34,980 nt of DNA, taken from positions 1-34,980 of IMG/VR virus record IMGVR_UViG_3300050821_001844; one strand, 5' to 3'. Under the pieces are notes generated by a model. That model was not told where the DNA came from and did not search any database. It was given only the letters and a program-made list of their open reading frames with translations. Numbering within the stretch: position 1 is the first letter of the stretch; the number at the start of each line of letters is the position of its first letter. The position numbers and the translations under genes are program-made. This stretch comes from a virus. Positions 1 through 7,675 of the stretch are shown piece after piece.

Positions 1-37
1 TTGCGTACCGGATAAGATTTGGGAGTTGGAGATAAGT

Positions 38-214
38 ATGATGAGACGTCTCGCCATTCTTCTTGTGTTGATGGCAGCATTTCTGCTCTATGTGGGATAT
101 TGGGTCATCGCCCACTCGTTTGTGATCGTGCGTCTGACTTCTGTACTTGGACTGCTGGTCGTCGCCGCCTTCTTTCTGTCGGCGATTGCCGTAGTCGGAA
201 AGTTCTTCAGATGA
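38..214 (+). CDS. Small two-helix membrane protein
   Basis: This gene encodes a 58-residue protein that is almost entirely hydrophobic. Two likely membrane helices cover roughly residues 4-24 and 30-52, with a short basic N-terminus (MMRR) and a basic end (GKFFR). I chose the ATG at 38 because GGAG at 28-31 lies six bases upstream; an in-frame TTG at 26 has no such site. Its TGA overlaps the ATG of the next gene (ATGA at 211-214), so the two are translationally coupled. The function is not recognised. Its position at the head of a NAD+ salvage pair could be incidental. It may belong to an operon that begins outside the window. Confidence 0.6.
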   Translation: MMRRLAILLVLMAAFLLYVGYWVIAHSFVIVRLTSVLGLLVVAAFFLSAIAVVGKFFR

Positions 215-1149
215 AACCCAGTTACGGAGTGGTTGTAGGCAGGTTCCAAGTCAACGACTTGCACGACGGACACATGGAACTGTTCCGTCAAGTACGCATC
301 CGGCATAACGGCGTCATCGTGTTCGTCGGCGTTCACCCAGCCGGACTCACCAAAGACAATCCGCTTGATTTTGAAACACGCCGCAGGATGATTCAGGCGA
401 AATTCCCCGATTTCACAGTGCTCCCGCTCATGGACGTGCGCAACGACGAGATGTGGAGCGAGCAGCTTGACAAAGCAATCTCCTCGGTCGTGACGTTCGG
501 CGATGCGACTCTCTACGGCGGACGTGATTCATTCGTCCCGCACTACAAAGGGCGCTACACCCCCGTTGAACTCACCCTCCCGGTGGAAATCTCCAAGATC
601 AAGGGCACCGACATCCGCAACGCTCTTTCCAACACCGTCATTGAGTCGTCCGAGTTCCGAGCCGGGATGATCTACGCATCCGCACACCTCTGGCCCGTGC
701 TTCTGCCAACTGTGGACATTGCAATCTTCACCACCGACTATGTGAACATTCTCCTCGGGCGCAAGGACACTGATCCAGAAGGAAAGTACCGCTTCATCGG
801 CGGACATGCGGAGAGGAAGCGCCCGACCTACGAGGCAGACGCCCGCAGCGAAGTCTTTGAAGAGACCTCGCTTGACCCGCACAAGATGCAGTACATCGGC
901 TCCGCACTCATTCCCGACTGGCGCTACAACACGCCCGACCGTGCAGTCAAGACTTCGTTCTTCTCTACGACCGTGACGTCTCAGGGTGCGACGGCGAGCG
1001 ACGACATTGTTGAAGTGAGATGGTTCAAGACCGAAGCGCTGGTAGCGGAAAACATCGTTGACACGCACCAGCCGCTCTTTATCCTTCTGGAGAAGTTTTT
1101 GAAGGAAAAGGGCGTCAAGAAAGAGGAGGCCCAAAATGCAAGTGTATAA
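211..1149 (+). CDS. natV: Bifunctional NMN adenylyltransferase / Nudix hydrolase (NatV/NadM-like)
   Basis: This 312-residue protein should join NMN and ATP to make NAD+, and may also hydrolyse ADP-ribose-type substrates. The N-terminal half is a nucleotidyltransferase: GRFQ at residues 10-13, H18-D-G-H21 as the HxGH motif, and ISKIKGTDIR at 127-136 as the family's second nucleotide-binding motif. The C-terminal half is a Nudix domain with GGHAER at 197-202 and SEVFEE at 213-218. The Nudix box is imperfect: the usual Arg before the first Glu is Ser213, the Gly after EE is Ser220, and an upstream Glu is absent, so hydrolase activity is less sure. The domain order matches NatV of vibriophage KVP40. 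The ATG at 211 overlaps the upstream stop and begins directly before the catalytic domain; longer in-frame extensions only cover the upstream gene. It overlaps the next gene by 14 bases. Confidence 0.88.
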   Translation: MKPSYGVVVGRFQVNDLHDGHMELFRQVRIRHNGVIVFVGVHPAGLTKDNPLDFETRRRMIQAKFPDFTVLPLMDVRNDEMWSEQLDKAISSVVTFGDATLYGGRDSFVPHYKGRYTPVELTLPVEISKIKGTDIRNALSNTVIESSEFRAGMIYASAHLWPVLLPTVDIAIFTTDYVNILLGRKDTDPEGKYRFIGGHAERKRPTYEADARSEVFEETSLDPHKMQYIGSALIPDWRYNTPDRAVKTSFFSTTVTSQGATASDDIVEVRWFKTEALVAENIVDTHQPLFILLEKFLKEKGVKKEEAQNASV

Positions 1150-2605
1150 CCCGACTTTGTCTTACGCTGCACCGATACCGTTTGACCCCAACCCGCTCCA
1201 CTTGGCGGACAGCTACAAGAACACCCATTTTTACGAAGCGGCTGTGCAGGAGTTGCTCGCCTACTTTGAATCTCGTGGCGGCGAGTTTCCGTACACCCAG
1301 TTCTTCGGGCTTCAAGGTCTCTTGATTGAGCATTTCATCGGCAAGTTCTTCACCCTGCAAAACCTGAACGACATGCAGGAAGACACCCAAGCCCATTTCT
1401 ACGAGGGCTTCCCGTTCCACTACGACGACTGGAAATACATTCTGGACAAGTATGACGGGCGGCTCCCGGTTGAGATCAGGGCTGTCAAGGAAGGCAGCAT
1501 CGTCCCGGTCAGCAATGTCCTCTACACCGTCCGCTCCACCGACGAGCGAGTGCCGGGCATCGGGCAATGGATGGAGACTGTTCTCCAACACGCTTGGTAC
1601 GGCACCACGGTTGCGACCAAGTCACGCATGTGCAAAGAACTCTTCCGCAAGTTTCTTGAAGAAACAGCCGACACCTTGGCGGCTCTCCCCTTCCAGCTTC
1701 ACGACTTCGGCTTCCGGGGCGTGGAATGCGTGCAGGCGGCTGGGCGTGGCGGCGCAGCGCACGGCATCAACTTTCTCGGTAGCGATACGATGGTCGGCAT
1801 GGACTACGCACACCAGTACTACGGCGCTCCCCGTGTCTCAATGTACAGCGTCCCGGCGACCGAGCACTCAATGTTCACCATCAAGGGTCGTGCTGGCGAA
1901 GCGGAACAAGTCGGAGCCGCGCTGCGTAAGTACCCCAAGGGCATCATCAGCCTTGTGGGCGACTCCTACAACATCTTCAACTTCGCAAAGGAAATTCTCG
2001 GACGAGAGTTTCGTGATCTGATTCGTGCTCGTGAGGGCAAGGTGGTTTGCCGACCGGACTCCGGCGATCCGACCACTCAGGTTCCCCAACTGTTTGACAT
2101 CTTCGCCGAGAGCTTCGGCACCCGTGAGAACGGCAAGGGCTACAAGGTTCTTGCCCCGTGCATCGGCACCCTGTGGGGAGACGGTATGGACTTGTACTCC
2201 ATCCACTCGCTGCTTCGTGCCATCAAGGCAGCACACTGGTCAACCGAGAACATCGTCTGCGGTATGGGAGGCGGCTTACTCCAGAAGGTCAACCGTGACA
2301 CCCAGAAGTTCGCCATCAAGCTTTGCAACGCGGTGATTGACGGCAAGGACATCCCGGTGTCCAAGGACCCGTCCACCGACAAGGGCAAGGCGAGCAAGGG
2401 CGGACGCCTCGTACTGCTCAAGCAGGATCGTGGTCGCTGGGCGACTGTGGTGAATTCAAATCGTGATGTCCCTTACCCGTTTGACCGCCTTGAGACGGTG
2501 TTCCTCAACGGTGAGATGAAGCGCTTCCAGAACCTTGACGAAGTCCGCAAGATCGCGGACGAGCAGGGTGCGGAATACGCCCAAGCGAACGGTGTGGGAG
2601 TTTAG
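1136..2605 (+). CDS. nadV: Nicotinamide phosphoribosyltransferase (NAMPT/NadV)
   Basis: This 489-residue enzyme makes NMN from nicotinamide and PRPP, the rate-limiting step of nicotinamide salvage. Length and motifs follow eukaryotic and phage NAMPT. HDFGFRGVE precedes GSDTM, whose D217 corresponds to the human Asp219 that selects the amide substrate. PATEHSM carries H244, equivalent to catalytic His247. GDSYNIFNF, CRPDSGDP and the glycine-rich GMGGGLLQK phosphate-binding loop are also present. All key residues seem intact. GAGGAGG at 1123-1129 with a six-base spacer fixes the ATG at 1136, inside the end of the NMN adenylyltransferase gene. The two enzymes act in sequence: nicotinamide to NMN to NAD+. 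This is the pair described as NAD+ reconstitution pathway 2 (NARP2) in phages. Confidence 0.93.
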   Translation: MQVYNPTLSYAAPIPFDPNPLHLADSYKNTHFYEAAVQELLAYFESRGGEFPYTQFFGLQGLLIEHFIGKFFTLQNLNDMQEDTQAHFYEGFPFHYDDWKYILDKYDGRLPVEIRAVKEGSIVPVSNVLYTVRSTDERVPGIGQWMETVLQHAWYGTTVATKSRMCKELFRKFLEETADTLAALPFQLHDFGFRGVECVQAAGRGGAAHGINFLGSDTMVGMDYAHQYYGAPRVSMYSVPATEHSMFTIKGRAGEAEQVGAALRKYPKGIISLVGDSYNIFNFAKEILGREFRDLIRAREGKVVCRPDSGDPTTQVPQLFDIFAESFGTRENGKGYKVLAPCIGTLWGDGMDLYSIHSLLRAIKAAHWSTENIVCGMGGGLLQKVNRDTQKFAIKLCNAVIDGKDIPVSKDPSTDKGKASKGGRLVLLKQDRGRWATVVNSNRDVPYPFDRLETVFLNGEMKRFQNLDEVRKIADEQGAEYAQANGVGV

Positions 2606-2606
2606 T

Positions 2607-2705
2607 TTGAACTGGCCCGAAGCATTGATGTGGACCGGGGTGGCCTTCGCAGGTGCGTGGGCGCTCCGGTCTTTTTTCCGGCTGATGGGCGGAGATAAAC
2701 CATAA
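2607..2705 (+). CDS. Tiny hydrophobic peptide, TTG start
   Basis: This is a possible 32-residue peptide that starts two bases after the stop of the nicotinamide phosphoribosyltransferase. GGGAG at 2596-2600 sits six bases before the TTG. The middle of the peptide (about residues 7-20) is hydrophobic and could form one short membrane helix, followed by a basic stretch (RSFFR) and a charged end. There is no family match I can name. The good ribosome site and tight spacing argue that it is real, but the length is small enough to arise by chance. Confidence 0.4.
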   Translation: MNWPEALMWTGVAFAGAWALRSFFRLMGGDKP

Positions 2706-2715
2706 CGGCCGCCGC

Positions 2716-2744
2716 TTGACGTTCCCCGCCAAGGGGGTTATGCT
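2716..2744 (+). promoter_or_regulatory. Sigma70-like promoter for the AAA+ ATPase gene
   Basis: TTGACG at 2716-2721 and TATGCT at 2739-2744 are separated by 17 bases, which is close to the bacterial housekeeping consensus. Transcription would start near 2751, about 13 bases before the TTG start at 2764. The leader would be very short, and the GAGAGG ribosome site at 2750-2755 would lie at its very 5' end. The element sits in the only clear gap (2706-2763) of this section, so it may give the ATPase gene separate early expression by host RNA polymerase. Confidence 0.55.
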
Positions 2745-2763
2745 CACTTGAGAGGTTACTCCT

Positions 2764-4569
2764 TTGGCAAGAAGCTACGAGTACTACACCTACAACGAGA
2801 AGCCAGTCGTCGTTTCCAAAAACGCCGGGTTCCAGCTTCTTGAAGACCGTGGGCACAAGTTCATTGACATGCGTGACCCGAAGTTTGGCGGCATGCGTGA
2901 CTACGTCTGGTCCTATCTGACCAATTCTCTTGAAGAAGAAATGGTTGAGGAATTCGGACACCGCTACCCCGTTGCTTTTCTCGCCGACTATATTGACCTC
3001 ATCAACCACATCAATCACCCGTCCAAGGGCACGCTCATCACCATCCTGCAAGAAGAGAAACAGCGCCGTGTCACCTCCTACGAGAAACGCAAGGAAAAGG
3101 GTCTCGTTGAGATGAGCGACATAGAGACCGTGTTCCCTGCTGGCACCGAGATCGTGGCGAAGACCTACGACGAGGGTCTGATTGGCGGCATCGTGAAGTC
3201 CGTGAAGCTCCAGCGCTCCTTCTTCGCGGGCGTCTACTGGGAGTTCACAATCAGTGTCGTCCACGCCGTCAAGGGCGAGGTCGCACAGGGCTTGTACTCG
3301 TACTCAATGCCGGGCTTTCGTGGTCTCATACCGCTGGCAGACCTGCCCGTGCGTCCCGTGACGAAAAAGGACAGAGCGTTCTTGACGGAACGTGGCAAGC
3401 GGTTCGCACGCTTCCTCAAGCCGGGTACCTACGTTGCCTACAAGGGCACGCTGGAACAGCCTAGCTGGTGGAACGCCCGCACGTTCCGTGCTGACGGTCG
3501 TGTCGTCATTGATCCGATCTCGTTTGAACGCCAAGAACCTGAAGTCTGGCGCTCCTGCGTCGCACGCTGCGGCGTCCAGATTGAAGAGGAACGCCAGCGT
3601 GGTGGTCAGGTTCGTGCCAACACTGACATCGCGGATAAGGATTACTGGCGCTGCCTACCGCAGCTTTACGGGTTCTCCCTCGCTGTGAAGCAGTGGGGCA
3701 AGCTTGACCTTGACGGCATGACCGACATCCAGTGGCGTGATGACGCATGGGACAAACTCGTCGTGGAGGAAGACAAGAAGGACTTGATCTACTCGCTTGT
3801 CAAGTTCCACGGATCGGGCTTCCAAGACATCATTGAGGGCAAAGGCGGCGGGACGATCTTCCTGCTTCACGGGCCTCCGGGCTGGGGCAAGACCGCCTCG
3901 GCAGAAGCCGTGGCAGAACTACTCCACAAGCCTCTGTACTCCGTTGGCGTCGGCGAACTCGGCACCAGCACCGACACGCTGGAAAAGAAGCTGCGCAACA
4001 TCCTTGACGTCGCCGTCATCTGGGACGCCGTGCTCCTGCTCGACGAGGCAGACATCTTCCTTGAAGAGCGTGACGAGCACAACATTGAACGCAACGCAAT
4101 GGTGGGCGTGTTCCTGCGCCTGCTTGAGTATCACAACGGTGTGCTCTTCCTCACGACCAACCGTGTGCGGAAGATTGACCAAGCGTTCTACAGCCGCATC
4201 TCCGTCGCCCTGCACTATAAGAAGGAAGGCAAGGCGCAGAAGGTGTGGACGAACCTCCTCGGTGCTGCGGGTCTCAACCCGGAGTGGGCTGCGGAGCTTT
4301 CCAGCTACGACGTGAACGGTCGCCAGATCAAGAACTCAATCCGCATGGCGATGACGCTCGCGAAGTCCAAGAACCGGACGATCAACATCGGAGACCTCAA
4401 GCGTGCCGTGACGGCTTCCGTGAGCTTTGAGACCGACATGAAGCACACGAAGGACACAGCACCCGTGATCCCAGAGAAACTGAAGGCGATCAGGAAGTCC
4501 CGTAAGCCGAGAGCGAGAGCCGCCTCCGCTTCCCAGTTCTCGGGTGGCTCTGGCGTAGAGTCCCATTGA
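2764..4569 (+). CDS. AAA+ ATPase with N-terminal substrate domain
   Basis: This 601-residue protein has one AAA+ module in its C-terminal half. Walker A is GPPGWGKT at residues 370-377 (Lys376). Walker B is LLLDEAD with D427 and E428. TTN in FLTTNRVRK is sensor 1, followed by YSRIS with a likely arginine finger. Residues 1-340 show no catalytic motif and resemble the large N-terminal domain of single-module AAA proteins of uncertain role, such as the DUF7025-type ATPases. The last 50 residues are basic and low-complexity (KSRKPRARAA). The start is TTG with GAGAGG eight bases upstream. It is probably an oligomeric remodelling ATPase; the substrate is unknown. It has its own promoter, so it need not work with the NAD+ genes before it. 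Its TGA overlaps the ATG of the next small gene. Confidence 0.8.
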   Translation: MARSYEYYTYNEKPVVVSKNAGFQLLEDRGHKFIDMRDPKFGGMRDYVWSYLTNSLEEEMVEEFGHRYPVAFLADYIDLINHINHPSKGTLITILQEEKQRRVTSYEKRKEKGLVEMSDIETVFPAGTEIVAKTYDEGLIGGIVKSVKLQRSFFAGVYWEFTISVVHAVKGEVAQGLYSYSMPGFRGLIPLADLPVRPVTKKDRAFLTERGKRFARFLKPGTYVAYKGTLEQPSWWNARTFRADGRVVIDPISFERQEPEVWRSCVARCGVQIEEERQRGGQVRANTDIADKDYWRCLPQLYGFSLAVKQWGKLDLDGMTDIQWRDDAWDKLVVEEDKKDLIYSLVKFHGSGFQDIIEGKGGGTIFLLHGPPGWGKTASAEAVAELLHKPLYSVGVGELGTSTDTLEKKLRNILDVAVIWDAVLLLDEADIFLEERDEHNIERNAMVGVFLRLLEYHNGVLFLTTNRVRKIDQAFYSRISVALHYKKEGKAQKVWTNLLGAAGLNPEWAAELSSYDVNGRQIKNSIRMAMTLAKSKNRTINIGDLKRAVTASVSFETDMKHTKDTAPVIPEKLKAIRKSRKPRARAASASQFSGGSGVESH

Positions 4570-4736
4570 TGCTCTACGATATTTTCATCATCAGCCTGGG
4601 TTCCGTGGGGATCGTCATGACCCTGTGGGCTAGCCACCAGATCAACAAGGCGGCGAAAGAGGGCAAGATCAGGTACTTCGGGAAGGTGAGAATTGGACGA
4701 CAGCGACAGGATGGATTGGCTAGCCGCAAACCATAG
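4569..4736 (+). CDS. Small membrane protein with basic tail
   Basis: This 55-residue protein begins at an ATG that overlaps the ATPase stop codon (TGATG at 4567-4571), which implies translational coupling. Residues 4-21 form a hydrophobic, probable membrane helix. The remainder is strongly basic (KVRIGRQRQ and SRKP) and is likely cytoplasmic. No strong Shine-Dalgarno is visible, as expected if translation depends on ribosomes finishing the upstream gene. Its end overlaps the next small frame by 44 bases. The function is unknown. Confidence 0.5.
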   Translation: MLYDIFIISLGSVGIVMTLWASHQINKAAKEGKIRYFGKVRIGRQRQDGLASRKP

Positions 4737-4851
4737 CAGGCTGCAAGACGTGTACTGGCGGCTTGAGAACGAAGAGGGCACGTTGCGTGATGCCATTGAC
4801 TTCTTTGTGAGGATAGATGAATCTAAACGACGTTCTAGACTGGATAGCTAG
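4693..4851 (+). CDS. Small acidic/basic hypothetical protein, TTG start
   Basis: This is a possible 52-residue soluble protein with no recognised family. GGAAGG at 4681-4686 lies six bases before the TTG at 4693; the first internal ATG, at 4711, has no spaced ribosome site. It overlaps the upstream membrane protein by 44 bases and the next gene by 35 bases, all in different frames. Such heavy overlap is unusual, so either this frame or the tail of a neighbour may be spurious. The composition is charged and helix-prone (RLENEEGTLRDAIDFF). Confidence 0.4.
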   Translation: MDDSDRMDWLAANHSRLQDVYWRLENEEGTLRDAIDFFVRIDESKRRSRLDS

Positions 4852-5008
4852 GTACCCCGGTCACGCTTTCATCACCGGGTGCTTTATTCTGTTCGGTTTA
4901 GGCATTCTTTGCGACTTCGTGATCAAGCTCGTCCGGTCGGTGACAGGAAAGTATCCCGCCCCCTCCCCAGTCGTGCAATGTAACTGCGACGACGAAGACG
5001 AAGCTTAA
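4817..5008 (+). CDS. Single-pass membrane protein with acidic Cys tail
   Basis: This 63-residue protein has an N-terminal amphipathic stretch, one membrane helix at about residues 17-40, a short basic loop, and an acidic C-terminus with a CNC motif followed by DDEDEA. GTGAGG at 4807-4812 precedes the ATG by four bases. It belongs to the run of tiny overlapping genes between the AAA+ ATPase and the DUF1599-type protein. The function is unknown. The arrangement (helix near the N-terminus, acidic soluble tail) is common in phage membrane miniproteins that alter the host envelope, but nothing here proves that. Confidence 0.55.
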   Translation: MNLNDVLDWIARYPGHAFITGCFILFGLGILCDFVIKLVRSVTGKYPAPSPVVQCNCDDEDEA

Positions 5009-5026
5009 ATCGCAGTATTAAGGGGT

Positions 5027-5821
5027 ATGAGCGACGAAACAACCCCCTTCTGGCAAGAGGTACGCCGGAGCCTAATGGTTCGCGGCGACGGCTGGAAGCC
5101 AGTGATTGAGAACCTCCCCACCCATATCAGCGCAAAGGAAGCCAGAGAGCTTCTTCAGTCCGCTGACCAGCTTTCCTATCTGAACGGCGTAGGGTACATC
5201 GCCGGAGACAGGATTGACACCCAACTGGATAAAGAAACCGTCATGCCGGAGCTTGATGCCGTTCCGTGCAGCCTCGGGCACATAGCGCTCCAGTGGCTCT
5301 ACCGCTTCATTGTGGTTGAGAGCCTGATTGAGCATAACCGCAACACCCCGCCGTCTAAGTGGTCTCCGATGTTTCTCCACATGGTTGAGCAAGGCCTTCA
5401 CTTCTTGGTTTACACATCGGCACTGCTCGTGCTGATGGAAGAAAAAGCACTCACCGACGCCCAGCTTCAGGACATCCACAGCACGGAACAGCTTGTCAGG
5501 GAACGTGTCGCTGCTGCATGCGAATTCCTGCACCCCAAAGCGCAGGATTACGGCGAGAGTTTCCGCAGGCACGGCCTTCCAGGTATCCTGCCCAGGCTGT
5601 GGGACAAGATCGCCCGGTACGCCCAGCTAAAGGCAGACAACCGTGCCGGGAACTTTGAGAAGCGTGAGGACAGCGCCCGTGACCTACTGGGCTACAGTAT
5701 CATCGCCTACTCCCTGATGCTGGAATTGCCCGAGGAGCTACGGAAGTCCTACCAACCATCGGCAGTTTACGAAACCGAAAGCAACGTCATGGAAGGTGCG
5801 ACGTGGAGAAAGGTGAACTAA
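5027..5821 (+). CDS. DUF1599-type (nucleotide-modification-associated) protein
   Basis: This 264-residue protein has a C-terminal domain that resembles DUF1599, a family linked to nucleotide or DNA-base modification. The visible signature is KAQDYGESFR at 171-180, LWDKIARYAQ at 191-200, and EDSARDLLGYSIIAY at 214-228. It has the family's repeated helix, DYG, and acidic DL-x-x-Y pattern, similar in style to all-alpha MazG-like pyrophosphatases. Residues 1-160 are less clear and mostly helical. AAGGGG lies only one base before the ATG at 5027, which is short. An ATG at 5075 with GGAG four bases upstream is a possible alternative start. The neighbourhood (pyrophosphorylase-like gene, adenylate kinase, P-loop kinase) fits nucleotide metabolism. 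Confidence 0.62.
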   Translation: MSDETTPFWQEVRRSLMVRGDGWKPVIENLPTHISAKEARELLQSADQLSYLNGVGYIAGDRIDTQLDKETVMPELDAVPCSLGHIALQWLYRFIVVESLIEHNRNTPPSKWSPMFLHMVEQGLHFLVYTSALLVLMEEKALTDAQLQDIHSTEQLVRERVAAACEFLHPKAQDYGESFRRHGLPGILPRLWDKIARYAQLKADNRAGNFEKREDSARDLLGYSIIAYSLMLELPEELRKSYQPSAVYETESNVMEGATWRKVN

Positions 5822-6126
5822 TGCCGTACATACAACCGTCCGACCGGAAACCCATTGACCCATGCGTAGAGTCCCTGTCTGAACAGCTTGAGACTGTGGG
5901 CGATCTCAATTACGCGATCACACGACTTGCTACAAAGTTTCTGCTTGCCAAGGGGCTGAACTACGAAGAGATTAACGCCGTGGCGGGAGTCCTCCAGAAA
6001 GTCGCTGCCGAGTTTGATGTCCGTGTGACCCGCCCGTACGAAGAGTTGAAGATTTGGCAGAACGGCGACATACCGGAATACAAGCAGATTTCAGACATGA
6101 TCGGCAATTTGTACCCTGTGAGTTAA
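5821..6126 (+). CDS. DUF6899-like small phage protein
   Basis: This 101-residue protein starts at an ATG sharing one base with the preceding stop (TAATG at 5819-5823), with AGGTGA just upstream. An in-frame GTG at 5803 is less likely because the ATG has both coupling and spacing. The protein opens with MPYIQPSDR and continues with LNYAITRLATKFL and TRPYEELKIWQNGD. This pattern matches a widespread small phage family (DUF6899) of unknown function, and it is probably helical and soluble. I infer the family from memory of the pattern. Confidence 0.6.
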   Translation: MPYIQPSDRKPIDPCVESLSEQLETVGDLNYAITRLATKFLLAKGLNYEEINAVAGVLQKVAAEFDVRVTRPYEELKIWQNGDIPEYKQISDMIGNLYPVS

Positions 6127-6129
6127 TCC

Positions 6130-6324
6130 ATGGCTACCTGCAAATTCACCGTCGCTGACAATGATGCTAGGAAGTTCACCTGCGAGAATCCCGCCACTAC
6201 TACCCTGAAGAAGCATGATGGCGAGCTTGTGCAGCTTTGCGAGACGCACGCTTCCATGTTGATTCGCCTCGCCAAGGATTGCGAAGCCGACCACTGGCTG
6301 GTGTTGAACAAGATTCCGTCATGA
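6130..6324 (+). CDS. Cys/His miniprotein, paralogue A
   Basis: This 64-residue protein is a probable zinc-binding miniprotein. The likely ligands are C4, C18, C37 and H40 (first CKFT, then FTCENPA, then LCETH). The spacing and the ending C-x-x-H closely resemble the next gene: both begin with a C near residue 4 followed by an F, have a T-C-E core, and end the metal site with DG...LC-x-x-H. The two therefore look like a tandem duplication that has diverged. No strong Shine-Dalgarno is evident before the ATG at 6130; GTGAG lies about seven bases upstream. The function is unknown. Confidence 0.6.
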   Translation: MATCKFTVADNDARKFTCENPATTTLKKHDGELVQLCETHASMLIRLAKDCEADHWLVLNKIPS

Positions 6325-6551
6325 ACCGCTGTCAGTTCATCACTGGTGGTGCCAGCGTCGGAACCTGCGAAGCTTTGAATGCTTCAGGTGCCGGGCGTTG
6401 CCACAACTCTGGGGACGACTCGCCTTACGGCTTTTGTGACGCCCCGGCTTCAATCAAGCGTGACGGCATCTGGCTGTGCGCCGAGCATTACGACTTCGTT
6501 GAGGATAACGCCCTGATTGACATTGCTTCCCCCTCGGGGCATAATGAGTAA
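6321..6551 (+). CDS. Cys/His miniprotein, paralogue B
   Basis: This 76-residue protein starts at the ATG that overlaps the stop of paralogue A (ATGA). It has six cysteines: C4, C16, C27, C39, C53 and then H56 in LCAEHYD. The outer pattern copies paralogue A, and an extra segment with CHNSGDD and GFCDAP is inserted in the middle. This suggests a larger zinc-bound version of the same fold. Its TAA is followed at once by the GTG of the next gene. The role is unknown; adaptor, nucleic-acid binding and anti-host functions are all possible. Confidence 0.6.
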   Translation: MNRCQFITGGASVGTCEALNASGAGRCHNSGDDSPYGFCDAPASIKRDGIWLCAEHYDFVEDNALIDIASPSGHNE

Positions 6552-7382
6552 GTGCGCACCGAAGACCTCTTCCGATTCGTAAGCGAGCGCTACGCCGTGC
6601 TCCAGCACCGCAAGCAGGGCTTGCCCAAGCCTTGGACTCAAGACCCCATCCTCCAGAACTACCGCTTCTGCAACGTCTACCGCGAGGACGACACCGTCAC
6701 TCAATGGATCAAGGAAAACTGGCGTGATCCGAACACAAACGACCCCGATGTGTGGTTCGCAATGGCAGTCGCCCGCTACGTCAATTGGCCCGACACACTC
6801 GCCGAGATAGGCTACCCCGTGCCGTGGGGACAGGGTCACGGCTTCAAGGCGGTGATGCAGCGCTTGACGGACACAGGCAAAAAGGTTTGGACGGGCGCAT
6901 ACATGATCCACGCCGGGAAGGGCGGCTCCAAGGTTGCTCACATCGCCGACAACATTCTTACCCCGCTGTGGGAACGACGGGATTACATTGGCGAGACGAG
7001 AAGCTGCGCCCATTTGCAGAAGCGTCTGACTGAGTTCAACGGCATCGGCAGCTTCATGGCGGGGCAGATCGTGTGCGACACCAAGTACACACGCATGCTG
7101 GACACCGCGCTGGACTGGTGGGAGTTCGCCGTTGAGGGACCGGGCAGCAAGCGTGGCTTGAACCGTGTCATGGGGCGACCCGTCAATCAGAACTGGAAAG
7201 AGGGCGAATGGTTCGTCACCCTCTGCGGGCTGAGAGCCGCAATCCTTCCAATGATACAGGCTGCGGGCATGCCTCCGCTGCACGCGCAGGATTTACAGAA
7301 CTGCCTTTGTGAATTTGACAAGTACGAACGTGTCCGCCTCGGTGAAGGCAGACCACGCAGCAACTATCCGGGGGACAAGTGA
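6552..7382 (+). CDS. DNA-base hypermodification family protein (aG/PT-pyrophosphorylase / HMUDK-helical-like)
   Basis: This 276-residue protein resembles the alpha-glutamyl/putrescinyl-thymine pyrophosphorylase and 5-hydroxymethyl-dU DNA kinase helical family, which acts in hypermodified phage DNA. Motifs seen are YRFCNVYREDD near the N-terminus, the helical FNGIGSFMAGQIVCD in the middle, and a C-terminal QNCLCEFDKYERV followed by GEGRPRSNYPG. The last set is the most typical of the clade-3 pyrophosphorylase group. The GTG start abuts the preceding stop, and no other start in this frame fits better; the ribosome site is weak. There is no P-loop in this protein. A separate P-loop kinase at 8876-9469 could supply that activity. 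No thymidylate hydroxymethylase or similar base-synthesis gene is visible here, so a full pathway is not shown. Confidence 0.65.
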   Translation: MRTEDLFRFVSERYAVLQHRKQGLPKPWTQDPILQNYRFCNVYREDDTVTQWIKENWRDPNTNDPDVWFAMAVARYVNWPDTLAEIGYPVPWGQGHGFKAVMQRLTDTGKKVWTGAYMIHAGKGGSKVAHIADNILTPLWERRDYIGETRSCAHLQKRLTEFNGIGSFMAGQIVCDTKYTRMLDTALDWWEFAVEGPGSKRGLNRVMGRPVNQNWKEGEWFVTLCGLRAAILPMIQAAGMPPLHAQDLQNCLCEFDKYERVRLGEGRPRSNYPGDK

Positions 7383-7675
7383 AAAAGACACTGTTGGTTT
7401 TCTTACTGGTTCTCGTGGGCTGCGGCAGTTCCAAACCGCCTGCGGGCGGGTCGCTCACCCATTACTCAACTCCGGCTTTGATCACCGTGAATCCGGGCAA
7501 CGGCACCGCCCACGCCTGCTACAATGAGGTGGTCATTGAACAGATCACCTTCAACACGTACAATGTTTATTGGACTGACGAGAAACACAAAGATCATGTC
7601 GTCAAGGGAATCCATGACATCGGTGTTGCATTCTTACCACCGGGCGACACGACTTGCGGCACGGAGACGAAATGA
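7379..7675 (+). CDS. Small lipoprotein
   Basis: This 98-residue protein has a classic lipoprotein signal: basic MKK, a hydrophobic core, then lipobox L-V-G-C with the lipidated Cys at residue 15. The mature part is about 84 residues, polar, with two more cysteines (one in HACYNE, one near the end in TTCGTE) that could form a disulfide. The start is a GTG overlapping the upstream TGA (GTGA at 7379-7382). It would be anchored in a host membrane. Phage lipoproteins can block superinfection or act in lysis as outer spanins. No spanin partner is visible here, so the role is open. Confidence 0.65.
   Translation: MKKTLLVFLLVLVGCGSSKPPAGGSLTHYSTPALITVNPGNGTAHACYNEVVIEQITFNTYNVYWTDEKHKDHVVKGIHDIGVAFLPPGDTTCGTETK

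Noticed and set aside
19-210. N-terminal extension of the NMN adenylyltransferase
   Set aside because: The extension covers a membrane-protein gene in another frame, and the enzyme's catalytic motif starts directly after the ATG at 211.
6450-7283. A 277-codon leftward open frame opposite the pyrophosphorylase-like gene
   Set aside because: It has no motif or ribosome site; the rightward frame has family motifs and coupling to its neighbours.
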